Positions 1 to 6,144 of a stretch of DNA of 6,237 nucleotides are shown one piece after another. Under the pieces are notes generated by a model that did no database searches, was not told the origin of the DNA, and saw only the letters and a program-made list of their open reading frames with translations. The stretch spans positions 27,299 through 33,535 of the forward strand of contig PLYD01000140.1 in the NCBI GenBank assembly GCA_003151665.1. The letters run 5' to 3'. How positions within the stretch are numbered: position 1 is the first letter of the stretch; each line of letters opens with the position of its first letter. The stretch is from Candidatus Dormiibacterota bacterium. Its GTDB lineage: Bacteria > Chloroflexota > Dormibacteria > Dormibacterales > Dormibacteraceae. A program made the position numbers and the translations under genes.

Positions 1-678
1 GTCGCCTACGGCGAGATCCTGAAGGGCTTCGAGGTCGGCAAGGACCGCTACGTGATCATCGACGAGAAGGACCTCGACAACCTCCCCCTCGCGACGGCGC
101 ACAGCATCGACATCACGGAGTTCGTGCCCGCCGACGACATCGAGCCCGGCCTCTACTTCAAGAACGCGTACTACATGGAGCCCGAGGAGCTGGGCAAGAA
201 GCCTTATCAGCTCCTGCGCAAGGCACTCGAGACGACAGGCCGCATGGCGATCGCGAAAATCGCCCTGCGCGACCGTGAGCACCTCGCCGCATTGCACTCG
301 CACGGACCCGGCCTGCTCATGAACACGCTCAACTGGCCCGACGAGATCCGCTCGATGGAAGGCCTCAAGGGCCTCGATGGCGACGTGAAGATCAACCCCA
401 AAGAGCTCGAGATGGCGAAAGCCCTGATCGAGAGCCTTGCCGACACCTTCGACCCCTCCCGCTACAAGGACGAGTACAAGGAAGCGGTGATGAAGGTGGT
501 GCAGGCAAAGATCGATGGCGAGGTGATCGAAGCCCCGGCGCAGCCGCAGACGGCAAAGGTGATGGACCTGATGGAAGCGCTTCGTGCGTCGGTCGAGCAG
601 GCCAAGAAATCACGGAAGACAGGTGGCAGGGAAGCCCCGGCAGCTGAAGCAAAGAAGGCTCGCAGAAAAGCCTCTTAA
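1..678 (+). CDS. ku: Ku protein (bacterial NHEJ), 5'-truncated by window edge
   Basis: Bacterial Ku forms a homodimeric ring that threads onto double-strand break ends and recruits the LigD-type ligase for non-homologous end joining. Frame 1 is open from the first base to the TAA at 676-678, giving 225 residues. The visible part begins in the Ku core (VAYGEILKGFEVGKDRYV, like the family's V-Y-x-E-I-x-K-G-Y/F-E). It continues through ITEFVPADDIEP (about 39-49), the segment YQLLRKALETTGRMAIAK (about 69-86) and LRDREHLAAL (about 89-98). A conserved C-terminal helix DLMEALRASVEQ lies at about 189-200. The last 25 residues are rich in Lys, Arg and Ala, matching the basic tail of many bacterial Ku proteins that adds DNA binding. 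Full-length family members are about 270-320 residues, so roughly 50 N-terminal residues lie outside the window. The ligase gene follows after 15 bases. Confidence 0.95.
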   Translation, partial: VAYGEILKGFEVGKDRYVIIDEKDLDNLPLATAHSIDITEFVPADDIEPGLYFKNAYYMEPEELGKKPYQLLRKALETTGRMAIAKIALRDREHLAALHSHGPGLLMNTLNWPDEIRSMEGLKGLDGDVKINPKELEMAKALIESLADTFDPSRYKDEYKEAVMKVVQAKIDGEVIEAPAQPQTAKVMDLMEALRASVEQAKKSRKTGGREAPAAEAKKARRKAS

Positions 679-693
679 CCCTAATCTGAGGGT
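678..693 (+). promoter_or_regulatory. Small hairpin over the SD-like bases between ku and the ligase gene
   Basis: A perfect 5-base inverted repeat, ACCCT (678-682) and AGGGT (689-693) with a 6-base loop, fills the gap between the ku stop and the ligase ATG. The right arm holds the only purine-rich SD-like bases (GAGGG, 688-692), which lie just one base from the ATG. In mRNA the stem could mask this site unless ribosomes finishing ku open it, which would couple the two genes. Five base pairs is a weak stem and could be chance. It has no U-tract, so it is not a terminator. Confidence 0.25.
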
Positions 694-1728
694 ATGACTG
701 GGGACCCTGACCAACTTCAAATAGCCCTCGAGAGCTTTCCAGCTGAGATCAGACCGATGCAGGCGGCTTCCGCCGAAGCCCCGTTCAGCTCCCCCGACTA
801 CCTCTTCGAGGTCAAGTGGGACGGGCTCCGCTGCCTTGTATTTCGCGACAACGACGGCCACGTGCGCCTCCAGGATCGCGGCCTCAACGACCTGACCGCC
901 GACGTGCCCGAGGTCATCGCGGCGGCGAAACGCGTCCCGCCCGGCAGCGTCATCGACGGCGAGCTGGTCGCCACCGACAACGACGGGCGCCCGGACTACC
1001 CCCGCCTGCGCCAGCGCCTGGCCGGCGGCGCGGCGATGCGCGAACAGATCCCGGTCGCCTATCTCGCTTTCGACGCGCTCTACCTGGAGGACAAACCCCT
1101 CATGCGCCAGCCCGTGGTGAGAAGGCGCGCGCGATTGCAAAAGGCGGTGGAGCCCGGCGGCCACATCTTCGTGCCCGATCACATCGATGAGGACGGGGTC
1201 GAGCTCTTCGAAGCGTGTCTCGAGCGCGGCCTCGAAGGCGTGGTCGCCAAGCACAAGCAAAGCCCTTACGTCGCGGGCCAGCGCAGTCCCTTCTGGCTCA
1301 AGGTGAAGGCAGTCAAGTCGGATGACTTCGTCGTCATCGGGTGGACTGGTGAGAGGGCCTTCGACGCACTGGTCGTCGGCTACCACGAGGACGGCCGTCT
1401 GCTGCCTTGCGGCACGGTCGGCGGCGGCTACGACGACGCCGCGACCAAAGCCGTCGACGACGCGCTCATGGCCCTCGCCACGGAGGACTCACCTCTGCAG
1501 CCGCCCCCGATCATGACCAAGCCGGTCCACTGGGTCCGGCCGGAGCTCGTGGTCAGCGTCCGCTACTCGGAATGGTCCCCCGACGGCACGCTGCGCTTTC
1601 CGATCTTCAACGGGCTGCGGCCCGAGGTTCATCCAGCAGAAGCCGTGCGGCATCGCCCTCGTGTCGTGATTTCGGGCCATGTGAAGCCAGGCTCCCTCGC
1701 CTACGACCTCACTCGTTTTCCGTTCTGA
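694..1728 (+). CDS. ligD: ATP-dependent DNA ligase, LigD ligase-domain type (stand-alone)
   Basis: It seals nicks and Ku-held double-strand ends through an enzyme-AMP intermediate (EC 6.5.1.1). Of the 344 residues, about 15-210 form the adenylation domain. Motif I is KWDGLR with the nucleotidyl lysine at K41. Further motifs are DRGLNDLT (61-68), DGELV (motif III, 88-92), AFDALYL (IIIa, 125-131), EGVVAKH (motif IV, 181-187) and WLKVK (motif V, 201-205). The OB-fold follows, with DFVVIGWT (211-218), GTVGGGYDD (240-248) and a long WVRPELVVSVRYSEW block from 280, all typical of LigD ligase domains. There is no primase-polymerase or 3'-phosphoesterase domain, so this is a ligase-only form, as in genomes where LigD is split into separate genes. 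ATG 694 is preferred because residues such as IRPM (19-22) match the usual lead-in to the domain. ATG 757 is an alternative. Position 15 bases after ku supports an NHEJ role. A LigC-type repair ligase is the other possibility. Confidence 0.93.
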   Translation: MTGDPDQLQIALESFPAEIRPMQAASAEAPFSSPDYLFEVKWDGLRCLVFRDNDGHVRLQDRGLNDLTADVPEVIAAAKRVPPGSVIDGELVATDNDGRPDYPRLRQRLAGGAAMREQIPVAYLAFDALYLEDKPLMRQPVVRRRARLQKAVEPGGHIFVPDHIDEDGVELFEACLERGLEGVVAKHKQSPYVAGQRSPFWLKVKAVKSDDFVVIGWTGERAFDALVVGYHEDGRLLPCGTVGGGYDDAATKAVDDALMALATEDSPLQPPPIMTKPVHWVRPELVVSVRYSEWSPDGTLRFPIFNGLRPEVHPAEAVRHRPRVVISGHVKPGSLAYDLTRFPF

Positions 1729-1735
1729 CGCAGAG

Positions 1736-2650
1736 ATGGAACCCGGGTTCGATGTCGTCACCGGCGCGTTCAGCTATACGGGGCGCTTCATCGCGCGCAA
1801 GCTGCTGGACGACGGCCGGAGCGTCCGCACCCTCACCAACCACCCTCAGCGCCCAAGGGCGCAAGAGATCGATGTCGACGTGGCGCCGCTCAAGTTCTCC
1901 GACCGCGCCGCGCTGGTCGAGAGTCTTCGCGGCGCCGACGTTTTCTACAACAGCTATTGGGTTCGCTTCCCGCACGGCGGCGTCGGTTTCGGCGACGCGG
2001 TCGCCAACACGCGGATCCTGATGTCGGCCGCCGCCGAAGCCGGGGTGCGCAAGGTGGTGCACATCAGCGTCAGCAATCCTTCTCTTGACTCGCACCTCGA
2101 CTACTACGCGGGGAAGGCGCGCACCGAAGAGATAGTTCGCGAATCCGGCCTACCGTGGGCCATCGTCAGGCCGACTCTCATCTTTGGTCCCGGCGACATC
2201 CTGATCAACAACATCGCGTGGCTGCTTCGAAATATGCCGGTTTTCGCGATCCCCGAGATGGGTCGCTATCGAGTGCAGCCCGTGGCCGGCGAAGATGTCG
2301 CGGAGATCGCAACTTGGGCGGCCGCGCAGAACGAGAACGTGGTGGTGGACGCGGCGGGCCCGGAGATCATCACCTACGCCGAGATGGTCCAGGACGTCGC
2401 GATCGCGGTGCGCCGCAGGCCGCGCATCGTGCACCTGCCATCCCGATTGGCGTTGGCGTTAGGCGACATCGTCGGCTTGTTCGTGCGCGACGTTGTGCTC
2501 ACTCACCAGGAGCTGGAGGGCTTGATGCAGGAGCTGCTGGTCTCCCGGGAGCCGCCTCGTGGCGCCCGCCGACTGGGCGATTGGCTACTTCGCAGCACCG
2601 ATTCATTGGGCCGGAGTTACGCATCAGAGCTCAGCCGCCACTTCCGGTAA
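1736..2650 (+). CDS. NAD(P)-binding Rossmann-fold protein, atypical SDR/NmrA-like
   Basis: This 304-residue protein has the layout of extended or atypical short-chain dehydrogenases; its substrate is unknown. The N-terminal dinucleotide-binding turn is TGAFSYTG (9-16), followed by a helix and the strand VRTLTNHPQRP (30-40), whose Arg and Thr are often near the cofactor phosphate. A Y-x3-K pair (Y123, K127) sits after VVHISVSNP (107-115), so a catalytic triad is possible. RPTLIFGPGD (145-154) and QPVAGEDVAEI (181-191) are typical of the NDUFA9/NmrA-like group. The C-terminal part, VVVDAAGPEIITYAEM and after (about 202-270), matches the usual substrate-side lobe. The fingerprint normally reads TGxxGxxG; here the middle Gly is Ser13. 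It starts 7 bases after the ligase stop with little SD, and the fingerprint so close to the N-terminus supports this ATG. It may be an oxidoreductase, an epimerase-like enzyme or a non-catalytic redox sensor. Confidence 0.85.
   Translation: MEPGFDVVTGAFSYTGRFIARKLLDDGRSVRTLTNHPQRPRAQEIDVDVAPLKFSDRAALVESLRGADVFYNSYWVRFPHGGVGFGDAVANTRILMSAAAEAGVRKVVHISVSNPSLDSHLDYYAGKARTEEIVRESGLPWAIVRPTLIFGPGDILINNIAWLLRNMPVFAIPEMGRYRVQPVAGEDVAEIATWAAAQNENVVVDAAGPEIITYAEMVQDVAIAVRRRPRIVHLPSRLALALGDIVGLFVRDVVLTHQELEGLMQELLVSREPPRGARRLGDWLLRSTDSLGRSYASELSRHFR
2547..2551 (+). promoter_or_regulatory. SD-like GGGAG in front of an alternative GTG start for the ABC ATPase
   Basis: GGGAG lies 7 bases before GTG 2559, which is in frame with the ABC ATPase gene and inside the 3' end of the upstream SDR gene. 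The spacing is ideal for initiation, whereas ATG 2661 and GTG 2652 have no visible SD. Starting at 2559 would add 34 residues that do not look like any ABC domain, so the site may be accidental or may help reload ribosomes. Confidence 0.25.
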
Positions 2651-2660
2651 CGTGCTGGCG

Positions 2661-3452
2661 ATGACCTCGATCGCACCGGGTGCATCCACCTCCGTCGAGG
2701 CCAGGCACCTGGTCAAGAAATACGGGGTCGTCACGGCTGTCGACGGCGTCAGCTTTGCGGTCCAACGCGGCGAGATCTTCGGCTTTCTCGGCGCTAACGG
2801 CGCAGGCAAGACCACCACATTGCGAATGCTCTGCGGGCTGCTCACCCCAACCTCCGGCACTGCTGTGATCGACGGGATCGACATTCTGAAAGACCCTCTT
2901 AGTGCAAAGGCGCGCATGGGCTACCTCGACGAGGAGCCGTTCGTCCACCCGCATCTCACTGGGCGCGAGTTCCTCAACTTCGTCGCCGACCTATATCGGA
3001 TGCCACGTGGTGCGCAACGCGAACAGAGAATGGAGCGACTGCTCGGCCTGTTCGAGCTCGCGAACCGCGACGGCGAGCTGATCGGGGCTTACAGCCACGG
3101 CATGAGGCAGAAGATTGGGTTGGCGTCGCTGCTGATTCGCGAGCCCTCGGTGCTTCTGCTCGACGAGCCGACGAACGGACTGGACCCTCGGTCGGCGCGA
3201 CTCGTCAAGGACCTGCTCGAAGAGCTGGCCAGCCGCGGCACGACAGTGCTGCTCTCCACTCACATCCTGGAAGTGGCTCAGGCGCTCTGCCGGCGAGTCG
3301 CCATCATCGACCGCGGCCGAATCACCGCGACAGGGACGATGGATGAGCTGCGCGCCCAGGCCGGCAGCGAGCAGGCCAGCCTGGAGGAGCTCTTCCTCAA
3401 GCTGACAGCCGGGCCGGAGTCAAGAGAGCTCATCGAACGACTCCTGGCATGA
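2661..3452 (+). CDS. ABC transporter ATP-binding protein
   Basis: This is the cytoplasmic ATPase that powers the permease encoded next to it. It is 263 residues from ATG 2661, a normal length for a single nucleotide-binding domain. Visible parts are an A-loop tyrosine in KKYG (Y21), Walker A GANGAGKTT (44-52), a signature region YSHGMRQ (144-150), Walker B with catalytic glutamate VLLLDEPTNGLD (164-175, E169), the D-loop GLDPRSA and the H-loop histidine STH (H201). The signature is SHGMRQ instead of LSGGQ, and the Q-loop region reads MGYLDEEP (86-93) with acidic residues where Gln is common. Both traits occur in exporter ATPases of the ABC-2/EcsA-like group. The start is uncertain: ATG 2661 gives the usual short N-terminus, but GTG 2652 and an SD-preceded GTG 2559 are possible. 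Its stop overlaps the permease start as ATGA, showing translational coupling. The cargo is not deducible. Confidence 0.94.
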   Translation: MTSIAPGASTSVEARHLVKKYGVVTAVDGVSFAVQRGEIFGFLGANGAGKTTTLRMLCGLLTPTSGTAVIDGIDILKDPLSAKARMGYLDEEPFVHPHLTGREFLNFVADLYRMPRGAQREQRMERLLGLFELANRDGELIGAYSHGMRQKIGLASLLIREPSVLLLDEPTNGLDPRSARLVKDLLEELASRGTTVLLSTHILEVAQALCRRVAIIDRGRITATGTMDELRAQAGSEQASLEELFLKLTAGPESRELIERLLA

Positions 3453-5110
3453 GCACGTTGATCGGGACGCGCACGATCCTGCGCGCCGAGATCCTGGCTC
3501 TGCGACACCGCCTGATGAAGCGGGGAACCGCGCGCTTGGCGCTCCTGGCGATCTTCTTGATCGCAGCCGGCATCTTCATCGGCGGTGGCGCGTTCAGCCT
3601 TGGCGCCGGCGCGGCTCACTTCCTTCCAACGGCGATCGACCCGCTGCTCGTCGGCGGCTTTACGGGGCTGTCGGTGCTGATGCTCGTCGTCGGGTTCCCG
3701 ACTGTCATCGCGACGTTCTTCGTCGGCCGCGACCTGCTGCTGCTTACGCTCGCGCCTGTGCGGACGATCGAGATCTTCGCTGCACGTTTAACCCTGGCGA
3801 TGGCGGCCAACCTGCTCATCAGCTCGATTCTTCTTGCGGTCATCCTGGGCGTCGGCGCCGGCGCGGGCGCGCCCGCCATCTACTTCGTGATAGTGGTGCC
3901 GCTGATATTCGCGCAGGTGCTCGCAATCACATGCGTTCAGACCGCCCTCATGTCCATGGTGCTGCAGTGGGTGCCGGCGCGCAGGGCGCGCGACGTGGCC
4001 GCGGCGGTGGCGGGCCTCACGGGCGCGGGGCTCTACCTGGCGTGGAACCTGAGCCTGCGGCAGTCCTTCGCCGGTCGTTCCCGCCAGGACCTCGCCAACC
4101 TCAACACGTTGCTGCAGCGCATCGACTGGCTGCCGCCCGCATGGCCGGGCCATGCTCTGACCGCCATCATCAACAACAACCTGATCGCGGCCGCTGCCTG
4201 GTCGGTCCTCTCGCTCCTTCTGGGCGGCGTTCTGATGGTTCTGGCCGCGGTCCTTTACCAGCGAACGCTGCTGGCCGGCCTCGGCGTATTCGGCAGCCCG
4301 CAAGCCATATGGAGCCGCAAGGAGCGTCGGCCTGCCAGGCCGGTGCGCGGAGCCTCCTCCCCAGCGCTCGCGCTTGCGCGCAAGGATTGGCTGGGTTTCA
4401 GGCGCGACATCAGGCGTTTGAGCCGGCTTCTTCCCGCGCTGCTGTTCCCCATCGGCTACCTGTTTGCGGTCTCGCGACCGTCGCAGCGCATGGGTGGCTT
4501 TTGGGCCGAGGTGTTCCTGGTCGGTTTCATGTCGATGTTCATGGCGACCTCGCTCGCCACTCCTTCGATTCCGAGCGAACGGCGCGGCTTTCAGCTCCTG
4601 CGCATGGCGCCCCTGCCCATGTGGCAGGTGCTGCGCGCGAAGATTCTGCTGACGCTGCCACCGGTGCTGGCGATGACCATCGTGTTCAGCGTCGTCGTCG
4701 CCATCGTCAGCCATGAGGGCGCGGACCACGCCATCGAGCTTGGAATGCTGGTCGTGTGGCTCGGCTGCGGATTTGTGGCCATCGCAGTGTCAGCCGGCGG
4801 CATCGACCCGCGTTTCGATGCATTGGACGACAGGCGCGCGGTTGGTCTCGTCGGCACGTTCGCGGGCCTTGGTGGCTCGCTTGGATTCGGGCTGCTCAGC
4901 GCCGGCGCGCTTGCGCTCTTCGTCTACGGCGGGGATGCGGTCGGCGGCGCGGCGCGCCTTGGCCCGATCCCGTCGACCCCGCAGCTCGGCGTCTTTATGT
5001 GGGGCACCGGCGTCGTCCTGGTTGCCGGCTCGGCCGCCATCGTGGCCTTTCTGCTGTGGCTCGCCAATTTGCGCTTGCGATCAAACGAGGTCGCTGTCGC
5101 AAACACTTAA
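3449..5110 (+). CDS. ABC transporter permease, large ABC-2-type exporter subunit
   Basis: This is a 553-residue integral membrane protein that pairs with the ATPase encoded just upstream (4-base ATGA overlap). Hydrophobic stretches at about 29-46, 66-92, 113-135, 143-170, 183-202, 246-270, 327-342, 352-372, 402-421, 428-450, 465-492 and 517-539 suggest about 12 membrane spans. A charged cytoplasmic linker (SRKERRPARPVR, 289-300) divides two halves. Each half carries the same kind of motif: RDLLLLTLAPVRTIEIFAARL (94-114) and RGFQLLRMAPLPMWQVLRAKI (379-399). These fit the ABC-2 coupling-helix pattern of an acidic or basic residue, LL, AP and Ala-Arg/Lys. One polypeptide therefore probably supplies both permease halves, unlike the usual homodimer of about 250-residue subunits. 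It resembles the 'putative ABC exporter' group of 500-600 residue permeases. The substrate is unknown; lipids, peptides and antibiotics are all possible. No signal peptide or catalytic domain is seen. Confidence 0.88.
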   Translation: MSTLIGTRTILRAEILALRHRLMKRGTARLALLAIFLIAAGIFIGGGAFSLGAGAAHFLPTAIDPLLVGGFTGLSVLMLVVGFPTVIATFFVGRDLLLLTLAPVRTIEIFAARLTLAMAANLLISSILLAVILGVGAGAGAPAIYFVIVVPLIFAQVLAITCVQTALMSMVLQWVPARRARDVAAAVAGLTGAGLYLAWNLSLRQSFAGRSRQDLANLNTLLQRIDWLPPAWPGHALTAIINNNLIAAAAWSVLSLLLGGVLMVLAAVLYQRTLLAGLGVFGSPQAIWSRKERRPARPVRGASSPALALARKDWLGFRRDIRRLSRLLPALLFPIGYLFAVSRPSQRMGGFWAEVFLVGFMSMFMATSLATPSIPSERRGFQLLRMAPLPMWQVLRAKILLTLPPVLAMTIVFSVVVAIVSHEGADHAIELGMLVVWLGCGFVAIAVSAGGIDPRFDALDDRRAVGLVGTFAGLGGSLGFGLLSAGALALFVYGGDAVGGAARLGPIPSTPQLGVFMWGTGVVLVAGSAAIVAFLLWLANLRLRSNEVAVANT

Positions 5111-5113
5111 GCG

Positions 5114-5493
5114 CTAGGTGAACGGGTCCTCGATGAGCTCCGCGTCGAACTTGCCATCCGCGCTCACCGTCAGGCCCACCACGGCGTAGCGGATCGCGCC
5201 GCGCCATTCGGCGAGCGCGCGGCACTCGGCCGCCGCGGCCATCAAGGCACGACGCTGCGCGCGCCGACCGCCTCGGCGGGGGTGCCAAAGGCGTCGTCGG
5301 TTCGTGTCTTGACCTCCACCACCACGAGGTTGAGTCCTCGACGGCAGATGAGGTCGAGCTCGCCGCGGCGAGCCCGAAAGCCAGAGCCGATGACCTCGTA
5401 CCCACGACGCTTCAGGAGGTCGGCTGCCGCTTTCTCGCCGGCTCGCCCGAGTTCTAGCCGGCCGGCTGCGCTTGATCTCGGAACGGAGCCCAC
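5114..5493 (-). pseudogene. yraN: YraN/UPF0102 family nuclease-like protein, split by a frameshift
   Basis: YraN proteins are small (about 110-130 residue) relatives of PD-(D/E)xK nucleases encoded beside rnhB; their role is not settled. From GTG 5493 the first frame gives GRAGEKAAADLL (16-27), RRGELDLIC (42-50, D47), LVVVEVKTR (56-64, E60 and K62) and FGTPAEAV, an intact active-site pattern. That frame then hits TGA at 5244-5242. The family's C-terminal part (AQRRALMAAAAECRALAEW and later FDAELIEDPFT) continues in another frame to TAG 5116-5114. The switch falls at or near an alternating GC run (5257-5264); one lost base or two gained bases explains it. Joined, the product is about 126 residues, the family norm. 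The start overlaps the rnhB end by 40 bases, and GTG 5493 is the only in-frame start near the homology. The shift may be a true mutation or a sequencing or assembly error. The outer frame's TGA overlaps an ATG (5242-5240) that could restart a 42-residue tail. Confidence 0.85.
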
Positions 5494-6077
5494 GAAGTTC
5501 GGTGAATGGGGCTCGGTCCCAGGCGTCTGATGGCTGCACGATGGGCGGGCGTCGCGTAACCCTTGTGGCCCGCGAACCCGTAACCGGGGTAGAGCTTGTC
5601 GTACTCGACCATCGCACGATCCCGTGCCACCTTGGCCACGATGCTCGCCGCCATGATCGAGGCGCAGATTCGATCCCCTCGCACCACCGCCATCTGGGCG
5701 ATCATCGCGTCGGGCACATCCCATGCGTCCACGAGCAGGTACTCGGCGGGGATCTTGAGCCCGGCCACTGCGCCGGCTGTAGCGAGGTGACGGGCACGCA
5801 GCAGGCCCAGGCTGTCGACCTGGGCGTGGTCCACAGCGCAGACCGACACTGCCATCGCGCGCCGGCGTATGGCACGGTCGAGGCGCTCGCGCTGGTCGGC
5901 GGTCAAGAGCTTCGAGTCGTCGAGGCCTGGTATCCGCACACCGATGGGAAGAACGACAGCTCCGCCGACGACCGGACCGGCCAGCGGTCCCATGCCGACC
6001 TCGTCCACACCGGCCACCACCTGGTAGCCCATCGCACTCGCCATGCGCTCGTATCGCCAGAGCATGTGGCGGCTCAT
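5454..6077 (-). CDS. rnhB: Ribonuclease HII
   Basis: RNase HII cuts RNA in RNA-DNA hybrids and at single ribonucleotides left in DNA (EC 3.1.26.4), starting ribonucleotide excision repair. The 207 residues match the family length. Acidic active-site residues appear as D25 and E26 in AGVDEVGMGPLAGPVV (22-37), D117 in YLLVDAWD (113-120) and D153 in AASIVAKVARDR (143-154). DDSKLL (53-58), YPGYGFAGHKGYAT (163-176) and HRTSWAPF (192-199) are further family signatures. The usual GRG after DEA/DEV reads G28-M29-G30; in structurally studied enzymes this loop contacts the ribonucleotide at the RNA-DNA junction, so the Arg-to-Met change is notable although the glycines remain. ATG 6077 is preferred: an in-frame TAA lies upstream and an AAGGG lies four bases before it (GAAGGGCAC-ATG). 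ATGs at residues 5, 12 and 16 are alternatives. It is 67 bases downstream of rplS and overlaps yraN. Confidence 0.95.
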   Translation of the reverse strand: MSRHMLWRYERMASAMGYQVVAGVDEVGMGPLAGPVVGGAVVLPIGVRIPGLDDSKLLTADQRERLDRAIRRRAMAVSVCAVDHAQVDSLGLLRARHLATAGAVAGLKIPAEYLLVDAWDVPDAMIAQMAVVRGDRICASIMAASIVAKVARDRAMVEYDKLYPGYGFAGHKGYATPAHRAAIRRLGPSPIHRTSWAPFRDQAQPAG

Positions 6078-6084
6078 GTGCCCT

Positions 6085-6109
6085 TCACCGTTGACCTGAG
6101 GTTACGTGA
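6085..6109. repeat. Imperfect 25-base palindrome in the rplS-rnhB spacer
   Basis: The outer arms TCAC and GTGA and the inner arms ACCT and AGGT (written in either direction) form an imperfect palindrome with small bulges. It lies just upstream of the SD-like bases of rnhB in the 67-base spacer after rplS. It could be a protein-binding site or a weak RNA stem affecting rnhB translation. The core is short and the loop is a single base, so chance is quite possible. The rest of the spacer shows only a seven-base direct repeat (CCAGCCT, at 6111-6117 and 6126-6132) and no clear promoter or terminator. Confidence 0.25.
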
Positions 6110-6144
6110 GCCCAGCCTGAAAGCGCCAGCCTCTTAACAGCTCG

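Noticed and set aside
610..1386. 258-codon open frame on the - strand opposite the ku tail and ligase gene
   Set aside because: It overlaps well-supported ligase motifs on the + strand and has no family-like sequence of its own.
2155..2664. 169-codon + strand frame inside the SDR gene
   Set aside because: It has an Arg/Gly-rich composition without motifs, while the overlapping SDR frame carries conserved Rossmann features.
3788..4729. Long open frame (313 codons) on the - strand opposite the permease gene
   Set aside because: Its product is rich in Arg, Gln, His and Gly with no recognisable motif. The opposite strand has a clear membrane protein with ATGA coupling. High G+C makes long antisense frames common.
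5104..5120. Possible bidirectional terminator at the convergent junction (CACTTA...TAGGTG)
   Set aside because: The stem is only about six pairs including a G-T pair, with no T-tract, so it does not look like an intrinsic terminator.
5472..6137. 221-codon open frame on the + strand opposite rnhB
   Set aside because: The - strand encodes an RNase HII with all catalytic residues; the + frame has a His- and Arg-rich composition typical of antisense reading.
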